This document shows positions 26,452 through 35,562 of a stretch of 64,000 bases of DNA, in pieces. The notes under the pieces were generated by a model, which saw only the letters and a program-made list of their open reading frames with translations, did not search any database and was not told where the DNA came from. The number at the start of each line of letters is the position of its first letter. Position 1 is the first letter of the stretch. The stretch comes from Eubacteriales Family XIII. Incertae Sedis bacterium (GTDB lineage: Bacteria > Bacillota > Clostridia > Peptostreptococcales > Anaerovoracaceae): contig JAISED010000057.1 in NCBI GenBank assembly GCA_031264295.1, positions 37,119 through 101,118 of the forward strand. The letters are read 5' to 3'. The position numbers and the translations under genes were made by a program.

Positions 26452-27486
26452 ATGAAATTCACAATATCTTTAGCTTTACTGAACATTAGAAGGCGCATCG
26501 CGACCAGCGCCCTTGCCATCGCCGTATGCGCCGCAACGGTAGTGCTCCTTGCCGTCTATTTCGGGAATATAAGCGCGGGGCAGAGGCAGCTTACCAATCT
26601 GACAGAGTCGATACCGGTGGTGGCTCGTGTAAGCAACCTGATCGGTACGCAGGTCACAGGCTTGCAGATAAAACATGAACGGATGCAGGAGATAAAGCGT
26701 CTTGAGAATATCAGCGAGTTTCGCTGCACTGTAAACCTGATGGGCGAATACACAGCAGACGCCGCAGGCAGAGCAGACGCGCATGATATAAATATGCTTG
26801 GGGTAAATGGCATAGACGCGTTTCCGGCTTTGTCCGCCGGGGCTATTTCGATGGAAGACGGCGTGGGTTTGGATTTCCTCGATACGAATGCGGCTATGTG
26901 CATCGCAAGCAAAGAATTTCTTTTGAAAACCGGACTGGCTCAAGGCGATACAGTTAGACTGGTATTGTATTATTACGACTATTCGCGGGGATCATACCTG
27001 CTGCGGTTTTTGCAGTTGGGCGCCTCGGAACTGAAAATCGCAGGCAGCTATACTGAGGCGGATATGTCTGACAGTATAGCGACGCCTGCCATAATATGCC
27101 CTTACGCGTGGGCAGAATACATACATGAAGCAGTCGGCGTAGATTTCTATGCCGACTCTGCCGTATTTAAGGTGAAGGAGCTGTTGATCGCCTATATAGT
27201 TTCCTACGTGATCTTACAGGGGAGGCAGCGTGAGTTCGCGATAATGCGAGCGGTAGGAACATCGGCGGGGATGTGTACGGCGGAAGCCTTTTTTGAATCC
27301 GCTGTCCTTGCGTTATGCGGAGGGCTTGTAGGCACTGTCGCAGCGCTGTTCATCGGAAAAGCGGATCCCCTCAGCGTTCTGCTCGCTGCAGTCGCAGCCG
27401 TCCTCTGTTACATCTGCGGTATAATCGCGCCGGCCTTGGCGCGGAAGCGGATCAGCGTATCCATGGCGCTGTCGGGCGCAGAATAA
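26452..27486 (+). CDS. FtsX-type ABC permease, apparently internally shortened
   Basis: About 344 residues from ATG 26452 (in-frame ATG at 26440 possible). It has an N-terminal transmembrane helix (SALAIAVCAATVVLLAVYF), then an extracellular domain to about residue 243, then KELLIAYIVSYVILQGRQREFAIMRAVGTSAG, the usual second helix and coupling segment, and two further helices. In relatives a stretch of roughly 70-80 residues normally separates the extracellular VFKVK from the second helix; here they are joined. An in-frame deletion is likely, so activity is uncertain. Confidence 0.8.
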   Translation: MKFTISLALLNIRRRIATSALAIAVCAATVVLLAVYFGNISAGQRQLTNLTESIPVVARVSNLIGTQVTGLQIKHERMQEIKRLENISEFRCTVNLMGEYTADAAGRADAHDINMLGVNGIDAFPALSAGAISMEDGVGLDFLDTNAAMCIASKEFLLKTGLAQGDTVRLVLYYYDYSRGSYLLRFLQLGASELKIAGSYTEADMSDSIATPAIICPYAWAEYIHEAVGVDFYADSAVFKVKELLIAYIVSYVILQGRQREFAIMRAVGTSAGMCTAEAFFESAVLALCGGLVGTVAALFIGKADPLSVLLAAVAAVLCYICGIIAPALARKRISVSMALSGAE

Positions 27487-27533
27487 TCCGACCGCAGAAT
27501 AATCCGACTGCAGAATAATACGACCGCAGACCG
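27479..27533. repeat. 16-bp tandem repeat over the permease stop codon
   Basis: CAGAATAATCCGACCG is repeated about 3.4 times from 27479, with two substitutions. The first copy includes the last codons and stop of the permease gene. Confidence 0.9.
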
Positions 27534-27618
27534 TTTTTTAGAAGTCCGCTAAAATCCTTTCAAATCTTTTCATGCAATTTTTCATGTGATTTTTGTACTA
27601 TTCAATGAGGACATTTTC

Positions 27619-27627
27619 TGGTATACT
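27619..27627 (+). promoter_or_regulatory. Extended -10 promoter of TPM-domain gene
   Basis: TGG-TATACT forms an extended -10 element with no clear -35. It sits 93 bp before the chosen start codon, which also argues that the longer frame beginning at 27630 is not translated from its GTG. Confidence 0.5.
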
Positions 27628-27719
27628 TTGTGTATGCTCGTGAACAAATCATAATTGAAATAACATTATTTTTCATCACTATTTATGCTGCGTGTGTCAG
27701 CGGCGGAATGGGGGTTAAT

Positions 27720-28835
27720 ATGGGCAGAGGCGGCAGAAGCGGCGGAAGTTCCGGCGGCGGCGCCAGGGGCGGCGGTTCCGGCGGGCGCAGCTCGGGAGGG
27801 CGCAGTTCAGGAAGTCACAGTTTCGGCGGCAGATCGAGTTCTGCAGGCAGGGGCGGGAGTTCCGGAGGCGGTTTCGGCGGAGCCAGAAGCAGCGGGAGTT
27901 CCGGAGGCGGCTTCGGAGGTGTCAGAGGCGGCGGGAGTTCCGGAGGTGGCTTCGGTGGTGTCAGGAGCGGCGGCTTTGGCGGAGGTGTCAGACATGGGGG
28001 GCGTTACGGCGGGAACTATGGCGGCGCCGGCCACTACGGCGGTTCCGGCGGGGGAAGACGGAGCTACGGCGGTACAAGAGGCAGCCTCGCCGGTTGTCTC
28101 AGCGCTGCGATCGTTTTGATCATCTTGATTGTTATTGTTGTTTTCTTAGCGTACCCCAGGATGAACGGAGGCGGTGCGATAACGGCGTCGACATACCAAA
28201 GGGAAGCTTTGCCGCAATCCGCGGTTAACGAGACCGAATATCTGAGGGACGACGCGCATTGGCTGGATAACGGGAACGTCGCTATATCCGGCATGAGGTA
28301 TTTCTTCAAAAAGACGGGCGTACAGCCTTACCTTTGGATTACAGAGGAACTTAACGGGTCGAAAGACGCCTCATGGGAAGAAATAGAAGCGGCGATGGAT
28401 GAGGTCTACGCGGAAGAGTTCACCGATGAAGGACATCTCATCATACTGTTTTATGAAGCTTATCCGGAGGAGTATAAGACAGCGTATCTGGCGGGTTCGG
28501 CGGCGAAAGCCGTCATAGACGATGAAGCATCACAGATAATACTCGATTATTTAGATGAATATTATTACAGTGACATGAGCGAGAATGAATACTTCGCCAA
28601 GGTGTTTGAGAAATCCGCAGACAGGATGATGACTGTAGAGACCAGCCCATTGACCATAGTGTTGATTATTGTCGGGGCATTGGCGGCGCTTATCATTGTA
28701 TATGCGATAATCGCTGCGGTACTTAAAAACAGACGTTTGAAGCGGCAGCAGGACATTGAGATCCTCAACGCCGATGTGGGTAAAATAGGCGGAGACGAAG
28801 CGTCGCGCCTGGCGGATAAATACGACGACGATTAA
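27720..28835 (+). CDS. Glycine-rich membrane protein with TPM-like domain
   Basis: 371 residues from ATG 27720 (GGGGGTT just upstream). Residues 1-122 are Gly/Ser/Arg repeats. A transmembrane helix lies at about 125-146, an extracytoplasmic TPM-like domain at about 165-300 (LRDDAHWLDN near 175, HLIILFYEAYPEEY near 240), and a second helix at about 305-328, then a charged tail. TPM proteins are linked to photosystem or membrane-protein repair and to PspA systems, and pspA follows 108 bp later. The glycine-rich stretch may be cytoplasmic if the first helix is a type II anchor. Exact function unknown. Confidence 0.75.
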   Translation: MGRGGRSGGSSGGGARGGGSGGRSSGGRSSGSHSFGGRSSSAGRGGSSGGGFGGARSSGSSGGGFGGVRGGGSSGGGFGGVRSGGFGGGVRHGGRYGGNYGGAGHYGGSGGGRRSYGGTRGSLAGCLSAAIVLIILIVIVVFLAYPRMNGGGAITASTYQREALPQSAVNETEYLRDDAHWLDNGNVAISGMRYFFKKTGVQPYLWITEELNGSKDASWEEIEAAMDEVYAEEFTDEGHLIILFYEAYPEEYKTAYLAGSAAKAVIDDEASQIILDYLDEYYYSDMSENEYFAKVFEKSADRMMTVETSPLTIVLIIVGALAALIIVYAIIAAVLKNRRLKRQQDIEILNADVGKIGGDEASRLADKYDDD

Positions 28836-28943
28836 AGGCAGGCTCTGGAGAACGGCGCCGCGCCCCCGGACGGCATAACGCCGGTTTTCGGAGCTTGCTT
28901 AAATACCAACAAATAGCAGTACAATCACGAAACGGAGGTTAAG

Positions 28944-29609
28944 ATGAGTATTTTAGAAAGATTCAGCACCATAATGAAGTCCAATATCAATGCATTGCTT
29001 GACAAGTGTGAGGATCCGGCAAAGATGATAGACCAGTATCTGATAGATTTAAAAAGCAGTCTGGCAGACGTGAAAAAGGAGACCGCCGGCGTGATCGCCA
29101 TTGAGAAGCAGTGCACTCGTCAATATGACGAAAATGAAGAGGAAATACGTAAGTATCAGGATCTGGCGAAAAAAGCGGTGGATTCGGGCAATGACGACGA
29201 CGCCAGGATATTTATAAAAAAATACAAGGATCTTGAGGGCAAACGCACAGGGCTGGAAGTCAACATGAACAGCGCTGCCGAAAATGCGGCTCGTATGAGA
29301 AGTATGCATGACAAGCTTGTCGAGGATATTCAAACACTGGAAGGCAGGAAGGCGCAGATCAAGTCCACTGTCGCCATAGCCAGGACGACAGAGAAGCTGA
29401 ACAAGATCGGCGACCCGACGGGCAAGGCTTCAGCGATAGGCGATAAATTTACGGATATGGAAGCCAAGGCGAACAGGATGCTTGATGAAGCTCAAGCGAA
29501 GTCAGAGTTGAACGCCCCCGCGGAGAACGGCGCGGAATCATTGGCCAAGAAATACGCAAACGCTTCAGACTCAGATATTGAAGCGGAGTTAAGCCGGCTC
29601 AAGGGTTAG
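28944..29609 (+). CDS. PspA/IM30 family membrane-stress protein
   Basis: 221 residues, almost entirely helical. It has the typical N-terminal amphipathic helix (MSILERFSTIMKSNINALLD), then EDPAKMIDQYLIDLKSSLADVK, and a long coiled coil to about residue 160. ESCRT-III-like PspA proteins coat and stabilise damaged cytoplasmic membrane. The neighbouring TPM protein is a plausible membrane partner. GAGG lies upstream of ATG 28944. Confidence 0.93.
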   Translation: MSILERFSTIMKSNINALLDKCEDPAKMIDQYLIDLKSSLADVKKETAGVIAIEKQCTRQYDENEEEIRKYQDLAKKAVDSGNDDDARIFIKKYKDLEGKRTGLEVNMNSAAENAARMRSMHDKLVEDIQTLEGRKAQIKSTVAIARTTEKLNKIGDPTGKASAIGDKFTDMEAKANRMLDEAQAKSELNAPAENGAESLAKKYANASDSDIEAELSRLKG

Positions 29610-29663
29610 GAGTTAAGCTGCGCAAAGGATTAATGCGGAGTGAAACCGCATAAAGGATTAATC

Positions 29664-30866
29664 ATGAATAGTAAGCCTGAGATCAAAAAACGGAGTATGG
29701 GATCGGGCGGAGAAGAGGTTTCCATTCTGGGCTACGGCTGCATGCGCTTCCCGCGCAAACGCGGCAGTATAGACATGGAAAAGACAGAAGAACAGATAAT
29801 ATGCGGTATTGAGAACGGTATAAATTACTTCGATACCGCATACATATACCCCGGAAGCGAGAAAGCGCTCGGCGCCATACTCGCAGGAGGATACCGAGAC
29901 AGGGTGAATATAGCATCCAAGCTGCCTATACCGTCCGTTAAACGCCGAGAGGACATGGATGCGATTTTAAGCACGCAGCTCGAACGGCTCAAGACGGATC
30001 ACATCGACTATTACCTTATACACAATATTACATCATTCGATGAGTGGGAGAACTTGAAGACCTGTGGTATCTTCGATTTTATCAAAGAGAGTTTAAAGAG
30101 TGGAAGGATAAGACATATAGGCTTTTCTTCCCACGGCAATCTCATGGACTTCAAGAGAATTATCGACGATTATCCCTGGGAATTTTGCCAGTTGCAGTAT
30201 AATTATATTGACGAGAATTTTCAAGCGGGACGCACCGGACTCAAGTACGCGGCTAAGCGAGGCCTGGGCGTGGTCGTCATGGAACCGCTGCGCGGCGGCA
30301 TGCTCACGGGAAGGATGCCGGATACGGCGCGGCGCTTGATTGACGGTTTTGGCGTCAAGCGGACGCCGGCTGAATGGGCGCTCAAGTGGGTGTGGAATCA
30401 TGAAGAGGTAAGTCTCCTGTTATCGGGTATGAACGAAACGGAACAGGTGCTTGAGAATGTGAAGATAGCGTCGGAAGCAGAGACGGACTCACTGAGTGCC
30501 GATGAGTTGGAGCTGATAGCGGATTTGCGGGAGGCGTTCAGGGAAGCGACTAAGGTAAACTGCACAGGCTGCGCGTATTGTATGCCGTGTCCCAGCGGCG
30601 TGAACATCCCCCAATGCTTCGCGCAGTACAACAATAAAGCCATGTTTGGGGGCATAGAACCTTATGTATCGTATATAATGTACACGGACGGCTTCGAGAA
30701 TCCGCCGTCTAAGGCGTCTATTTGTGATAAATGCGGCGCGTGCGAAGCGAAATGTCCTCAAAACCTTCCTATAATCAGGCATCTCGAGGAGACAGCCGCC
30801 GCGATGGAGAAGAGGTATTTGCGGTTGATTGTAAGGTTGGGCAGGAAGGTATTTTATCATGCTTAG
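29664..30866 (+). CDS. Aldo/keto reductase with C-terminal ferredoxin domain
   Basis: 400 residues from ATG 29664, preceded by AAAGGA; the longer frame uses GTG 29640 with GGAG touching it. The AKR barrel spans about 10-290, with GYGCMRFP, DTAYIYPGSE (catalytic Asp/Tyr), the conserved Lys in IASKLP and HIGFSSHG. The C-terminal part carries CTGCAYCMPCPSGVNI and CDKCGACEAKCPQNLP, enough cysteines for two [4Fe-4S] clusters. The class is common in strict anaerobes and may couple ferredoxin to carbonyl reduction. Substrate unknown. Confidence 0.92.
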   Translation: MNSKPEIKKRSMGSGGEEVSILGYGCMRFPRKRGSIDMEKTEEQIICGIENGINYFDTAYIYPGSEKALGAILAGGYRDRVNIASKLPIPSVKRREDMDAILSTQLERLKTDHIDYYLIHNITSFDEWENLKTCGIFDFIKESLKSGRIRHIGFSSHGNLMDFKRIIDDYPWEFCQLQYNYIDENFQAGRTGLKYAAKRGLGVVVMEPLRGGMLTGRMPDTARRLIDGFGVKRTPAEWALKWVWNHEEVSLLLSGMNETEQVLENVKIASEAETDSLSADELELIADLREAFREATKVNCTGCAYCMPCPSGVNIPQCFAQYNNKAMFGGIEPYVSYIMYTDGFENPPSKASICDKCGACEAKCPQNLPIIRHLEETAAAMEKRYLRLIVRLGRKVFYHA

Positions 30867-30868
30867 GC

Positions 30869-30889
30869 GACGCGGCATTCGAGTAGTTT
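30869..30889 (+). repeat. Dispersed repeat end, copy A
   Basis: 20 of 21 bases match positions 50603-50623 at the 3' end of the large hairpin after the EF-G-like gene (shared core GACGCGGCATT, then GAGTAGTTT). Both copies lie just after a gene end. Confidence 0.7.
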
Positions 30890-30977
30890 GATTAAAATTT
30901 TTTGAAAATAGCTGTTGCTGCTGTTGCTGCTGTGCGTCAGAGTGGATGTAAGACAGCGCGCCGGAAATGAGGAAACG

Positions 30978-33020
30978 ATGGAAAATAAATCCGAAACAGG
31001 GAGAAAAGCGGGGGACTATGCCATATTCGATATCGATCCGCTATTGAAGAGTTTTCGCGCGGACATAGGGCTGCGAATGCGGAGTTATGAGAGTATGAAA
31101 AAACGTCTGCTGGGCGGCGAGTATGAAAGCCTTTCATCCTACGCCAACGGGCATATGTTCTTTGGCTTTCACAGAGCTGAGAATGCTTGGGTATACAGGG
31201 AATGGGCGCCCAATGCGCGTTCGGTATGCCTTTTCGGCGACTTCAACGGCTGGAACAGGCTGAGCCATCCGCTGCGCAGTATCGGAAACGGCGTGTGGGA
31301 AATACGCGTTGAAGGCGATATACCTCACGGTTCGAAGGTGAGAATATTGATCGATACGGCGAATGAGCAACTGGAACGGATACCTCTGTATTGCAAGCGT
31401 GTTGTGCAGAACCCTGCCAACATGAGCTTTGATGGACAGATATGGGCGCCGCTTGAGGCGTTTACATGGAAAAACGATGGCTTCAGAAGGAATCAAGAGG
31501 AACCGCTGCTGATCTACGAGACGCATGTCGGCATGTCGGGAGAGAAGGCGGGAATCACATCTTACAGCGAGTTTGCCGAGAATATGCTCCCTCGTGTAAA
31601 GCGCCTGGGGTATAACGCGGTTCAGATAATGGCGGTGATGGAACACCCGTATTATGGATCATTTGGCTATCAGATATCGAATTTCTTCGCGGTGTCGTCG
31701 CGCTTCGGAACCCCTGATGAGTTCAAGGCATTGGTAGACGCGGCGCACGAACTGGACATAGCTGTGCTGCTGGATCTTGTCCATTCACACGCGGCGACTA
31801 ACGAGACCGAAGGGCTTGCGCGATTTGACGGTACGGTATATCAGTTCTTCCATGAGGGGGCGAAGGGCGATCATCCACAGTGGGGGAGCAAGCTTTTCAA
31901 CTATGGGAACCCCGCAGTAGTACACTTTCTGCTTTCGAATCTGAAATTCTGGTTGGAAGAGTACCATCTGGACGGTTTCCGCTTCGACGGCGTGACGTCC
32001 ATGCTGTATCACGACCATGGATTGGGCGGGGTCTTCAATGATTATAGAAAATATTTCTCAATGAATACGGACGTCGAAGCGTTGACCTACCTTCAGCTGG
32101 CCGCGGAACTGTGCAAGGAGATACGGCCTGAATGCGTGCTGGCGGCGGAGGATATGAGCGGTATGCCGGGCATGTGCCTGCCCATAGCGGACGGCGGAGT
32201 GGGCTTTGACTATCGTCTGGGGATGGGAGCGCCGGACTTTTGGGTGAAATATCTCAAGGAGAGGAAGGACGAGGATTGGAATATAGGCGCCCTATGGTAT
32301 GAGCTGACACAGCGCCGCCCGATGGAAAAGGTTATAGGATACTGCGAATCCCACGATCAGGCGCTTGTGGGCGATAAAACGATCATGTTCTGGCTGGCCG
32401 ACAAGGAGATGTACTGGCACATGAGCAAGAGCGAGACGAATCTGGCGATAGACCGCGCCATCGCCTTGCACAAGATGATACGGCTCATAACGTGCACCTG
32501 TGCGGGGGAGGCCTATCTGAATTTTATGGGCAATGAGTTCGGACATCCGGAGTGGATCGACTTTCCAAGGGAAGGCAACGGGAATAGTTACCATTATGCC
32601 AGGCGGCAGTGGAGTCTAGCTGACGACAAGACATTAAAATACCATTATTTGGAAGATTTCGATATGGCAATGCTAAATCTCGTAAAGAAGGATAATTTGC
32701 TGGAGTCGAGGTCAAACATGAAATTCTGCGATGAAGGCGCCAAGGTATTGGCCTACCATAAGGGGCGTTTCATGTTCTTCTTCAATTTTCACCCCGTAAA
32801 TGACTATGAGATAGGACTGGCCGCGCTTCAGCCCGCCAATGGCGATGAGATAGGGTTCGCGGCGGCGGACGCGGAGCGATGGGTGGAGGTGCTCCATACA
32901 AACAGTCAAGCGTTCGGGGGATACAGAGTAAGCGATGAGATTTCCCTGTCAGGAAACGGCGGGAATCGGCTGCTGCGCATAGACAGACGTTCTGCGGTGG
33001 TATTTGATACAGTTATATAG
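30978..33020 (+). CDS. 1,4-alpha-glucan branching enzyme, eukaryote-type
   Basis: Creates alpha-1,6 branches in glycogen. 680 residues from ATG 30978 (GAGGAAA upstream; the longer frame starts at a TTG in a CTG-repeat). An N-terminal CBM48-like region (WAPNARSVCLFGDFNGWN, near 75) is followed by a GH13 barrel: nucleophile Asp in DGFRFDGVTSMLYH (near 338), acid Glu in AAEDMSGMPG (near 392), and Asp in ESHDQALVGD (near 461). Segments such as VMEHPYYGSFGYQ, LLDLVHSHA and NFMGNEFGHPEWIDFPR are those of animal and plant branching enzymes rather than bacterial GlgB. No other glycogen genes are adjacent. Confidence 0.9.
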   Translation: MENKSETGRKAGDYAIFDIDPLLKSFRADIGLRMRSYESMKKRLLGGEYESLSSYANGHMFFGFHRAENAWVYREWAPNARSVCLFGDFNGWNRLSHPLRSIGNGVWEIRVEGDIPHGSKVRILIDTANEQLERIPLYCKRVVQNPANMSFDGQIWAPLEAFTWKNDGFRRNQEEPLLIYETHVGMSGEKAGITSYSEFAENMLPRVKRLGYNAVQIMAVMEHPYYGSFGYQISNFFAVSSRFGTPDEFKALVDAAHELDIAVLLDLVHSHAATNETEGLARFDGTVYQFFHEGAKGDHPQWGSKLFNYGNPAVVHFLLSNLKFWLEEYHLDGFRFDGVTSMLYHDHGLGGVFNDYRKYFSMNTDVEALTYLQLAAELCKEIRPECVLAAEDMSGMPGMCLPIADGGVGFDYRLGMGAPDFWVKYLKERKDEDWNIGALWYELTQRRPMEKVIGYCESHDQALVGDKTIMFWLADKEMYWHMSKSETNLAIDRAIALHKMIRLITCTCAGEAYLNFMGNEFGHPEWIDFPREGNGNSYHYARRQWSLADDKTLKYHYLEDFDMAMLNLVKKDNLLESRSNMKFCDEGAKVLAYHKGRFMFFFNFHPVNDYEIGLAALQPANGDEIGFAAADAERWVEVLHTNSQAFGGYRVSDEISLSGNGGNRLLRIDRRSAVVFDTVI

Positions 33021-33046
33021 AGGGACTTCTAGAAAGGAACAGGAAA

Positions 33047-34663
33047 ATGTTGAAACCAGAGTCGAAGGGCGCTTATTACATCACGACGCCCATATATTAT
33101 CCAAGCTCAAATCTGCACATCGGACACACATATTGCACGGTAATGGCGGACGCTATGGCCAGATTCAAAAGAATGACGGGCTACGATGTCATGTTCTTGA
33201 CCGGAACTGACGAACATGGACAGAAAATTCAAGAAATTGCCAATACAAAGGGAATCAGCCCGCAGCAGCATGTGGATGAGATCGTTGAAAATATAATAAA
33301 ACTCTGGGCGACAATGGAAATATCGTATGACGATTTCATAAGAACCACGGAGGAACGGCATAAACGCAGGGTTCAGGAGATATTCCGCAAGATCAACGAT
33401 AAGGGAGATATCTACAAGGGCGAATATGAAGGCTGGTATTGTACGCCATGCGAGTCGTTTTGGACGGAGAAGCAGCTTGTGGACGGGAAATGCCCGGATT
33501 GCGGCAGAGAGGTTAAGCTCACGAGGGAACCTGCCTATTTCTTCCGCCTCTCAAAATATCAGGACAGCTTGATCGCCCTGTTCGAGAATAATCACGAGTT
33601 CCTTCAGCCGGATTCGAGAAGGAACGAAATGCTTCAGTTCGTGAAGCAGGGACTGGAGGATCTGTGCATTTCACGGTCGTCGTTCGACTGGGGCATTCCG
33701 GTTCCCATCGAAGAAAGTCAGGTGATTTACGTATGGCTTGACGCGCTTTCGAACTATATTACCGCGCTGGGATGGCCGGAAGAGCTTGAAAAGTACGAAA
33801 AATACTGGCCGGCGAATGTACACCTTGTAGGCAAGGAGATCGTCAGGTTTCACACGGTAATCTGGCCGGCAATGCTCATGTCCATGGAGTTGCCCCTGCC
33901 TGAGAAGGTGCTCGGCCACGGGTGGCTGCTCTTGGAAGGCGGCAAGATGTCGAAATCCAAGGGCAATGTAGTCGATCCGGTGACGCTTATTGAACGTTAT
34001 GGTGTGGACGCCCTGAAATATTTCCTTCTAAGGGAGTATAGCTTCGGCATGGATGGGATTTACACCAATGAAATAATGCTGAATCGTATAAATTCCGATC
34101 TGGCGAATGACCTCGGCAATCTGCTCTCGCGGACGGTAGCGATGATAGAAAAATACAGGGACGGCAGCATACCCGCACCCGATAACGGGGGCAGAACCGG
34201 CGGAGAGCCGGCGGCGGGCGAAATGCATGAAACGGATGCGGAGCTGGCGGAGATCGCGTCAGGCGCCGCGTCGAAGGTGGAAGAGCATATGAACCGCTTC
34301 GCTTTCAATCACGCGATGGAAGAGATATGGGCGGTGGTATCAAGAACCAATAAATACATTGATGAGAACAGACCTTGGGTGCTGGCAAAGGAAGAGGCGG
34401 ATAAGGTCAGACTTGACACCGTGCTGTATAACCTTGCCGAAGCGCTGCGAATAATTTCAATATTGATAATGCCGTTTATGCACCATACAGCGGAAAAGAT
34501 CAGAACGCAGCTTGGCATAGGGGATGAAGAGGCGAAATGGGAAGACGCGTCTGTATTCGGCCTCATAGGACAGGCGAACGTGAGAAAGGGCGATGCTCTC
34601 TTCCCGAGGATCGACATAGAGAAGGAACTTGAGTCGCTTGAGTCGATGAAGACGGTGGAGTAA
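33047..34663 (+). CDS. metG: Methionyl-tRNA synthetase
   Basis: Charges tRNA-Met with methionine. 538 residues, class I fold: HIGH at 24-27 (SNLHIGHTY), a zinc-binding CTPCESFW...CPDCG knuckle near 127-148, KMSKS near residue 300, and an anticodon-binding helical domain. The C-terminal EMAP-type tRNA-binding domain found in many MetG is absent. A Gly/Pro-rich segment (near 384-396) is inserted between the catalytic and anticodon domains. AAAGGAA precedes ATG 33047. tatD follows after 5 bp. Confidence 0.96.
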   Translation: MLKPESKGAYYITTPIYYPSSNLHIGHTYCTVMADAMARFKRMTGYDVMFLTGTDEHGQKIQEIANTKGISPQQHVDEIVENIIKLWATMEISYDDFIRTTEERHKRRVQEIFRKINDKGDIYKGEYEGWYCTPCESFWTEKQLVDGKCPDCGREVKLTREPAYFFRLSKYQDSLIALFENNHEFLQPDSRRNEMLQFVKQGLEDLCISRSSFDWGIPVPIEESQVIYVWLDALSNYITALGWPEELEKYEKYWPANVHLVGKEIVRFHTVIWPAMLMSMELPLPEKVLGHGWLLLEGGKMSKSKGNVVDPVTLIERYGVDALKYFLLREYSFGMDGIYTNEIMLNRINSDLANDLGNLLSRTVAMIEKYRDGSIPAPDNGGRTGGEPAAGEMHETDAELAEIASGAASKVEEHMNRFAFNHAMEEIWAVVSRTNKYIDENRPWVLAKEEADKVRLDTVLYNLAEALRIISILIMPFMHHTAEKIRTQLGIGDEEAKWEDASVFGLIGQANVRKGDALFPRIDIEKELESLESMKTVE

Positions 34664-34668
34664 GCGAT

Positions 34669-35487
34669 ATGTTTTTTGATTCACATACGCATCTGAATAA
34701 TGAGAGTTACAGTGAAGCTGAGCGAGGAGCCTTAGCGGCGGCGATAGAGGCTTCGGATGTGTCTTATGTTGTGGATGTGGGCTTCGATCTGGAGAGTTCG
34801 ATGATAGCGGCGCGGCACGCGGCGAAATACCCATGGTGCTATGCCGCGGCAGGCTTTCATCCGCACAACGCCAAGGATATGGACGAAGAATCCCTTATCA
34901 TGATAAAGGGCATAGCGAAAAAGGAAAAAGTGGTGGCTATAGGCGAGATAGGCCTGGATTATTACAGGAATCTATCGGATCGGCAGAGCCAGAAAGACTG
35001 CTTCCGGCGGCAGATTGGTATTGCACTGGAATTGGAAATGCCTATAATAATACATGATAGGGACGCCAACGATGATGTGCTTTGTATATTAAAGGAAGAG
35101 GGCGTGTTCAGCAAACAGCGCACATCTCTCTTTCCGGGCGCTGAATCGGGGGAACCCGACGCCAGGCTGCTGCTGCACTGTTTTTCGGGCAGCAGCGAGC
35201 TGGCGCGCCAATACTTGAAGCTGGGGGCTACTATTTCCATAGCGGGACCGGTTACATATAAAAATGCCCGCCGACTGGAAGATGTCGTGAGGGTCGTTCC
35301 CATCGAACGCATGCTCATAGAGACCGACGCGCCATATCTGACGCCCGAGCCGTTCCGTGGGAAGCCAAATTCATCGCCTTTGGTGAAATACACGGCGGGC
35401 AAGGTAGCGGAGATAAAGGGAATATCTCTTGAAGAGACGGCTCGCATTACATGTGAGAACGCCATGAGATTTTTTAATATTCAGTAG
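34669..35487 (+). CDS. tatD: TatD family metal-dependent DNase
   Basis: 272 residues. Metal ligands are visible in FFDSHTHLN (residues 2-10), GEIGLDYYR near 97 (Glu and Asp), IIHDRDA near 128, LLHCFSGS near 165 and ETDAPYLTPEP near 220. It is a TIM-barrel nuclease/deoxyribonuclease usually encoded next to metG in Bacillota, as here, with a 5-bp gap suggesting co-translation. The tail sequence TTTTTTAATATT of this gene recurs just before the next start codon (near 35546). Confidence 0.94.
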   Translation: MFFDSHTHLNNESYSEAERGALAAAIEASDVSYVVDVGFDLESSMIAARHAAKYPWCYAAAGFHPHNAKDMDEESLIMIKGIAKKEKVVAIGEIGLDYYRNLSDRQSQKDCFRRQIGIALELEMPIIIHDRDANDDVLCILKEEGVFSKQRTSLFPGAESGEPDARLLLHCFSGSSELARQYLKLGATISIAGPVTYKNARRLEDVVRVVPIERMLIETDAPYLTPEPFRGKPNSSPLVKYTAGKVAEIKGISLEETARITCENAMRFFNIQ

Positions 35488-35562
35488 GAGCTTTTAAAAA
35501 GCCTCTATAATGAGCGCCATTTTTGTGATGGGGAAGCTCAAGGGTTTTTTAATATTAGGCAA

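Noticed and set aside
27630..28119. Long alternative-frame Ala/Glu-rich ORFs over the glycine-rich region
   Set aside because: These are frame shadows of the GGC-rich repeat of the TPM-domain gene, without ribosome sites.
33021..33046. T-box or riboswitch leaders before metG, lysS and proS
   Set aside because: The spacers are too short or unstructured and no T-box sequence was found.
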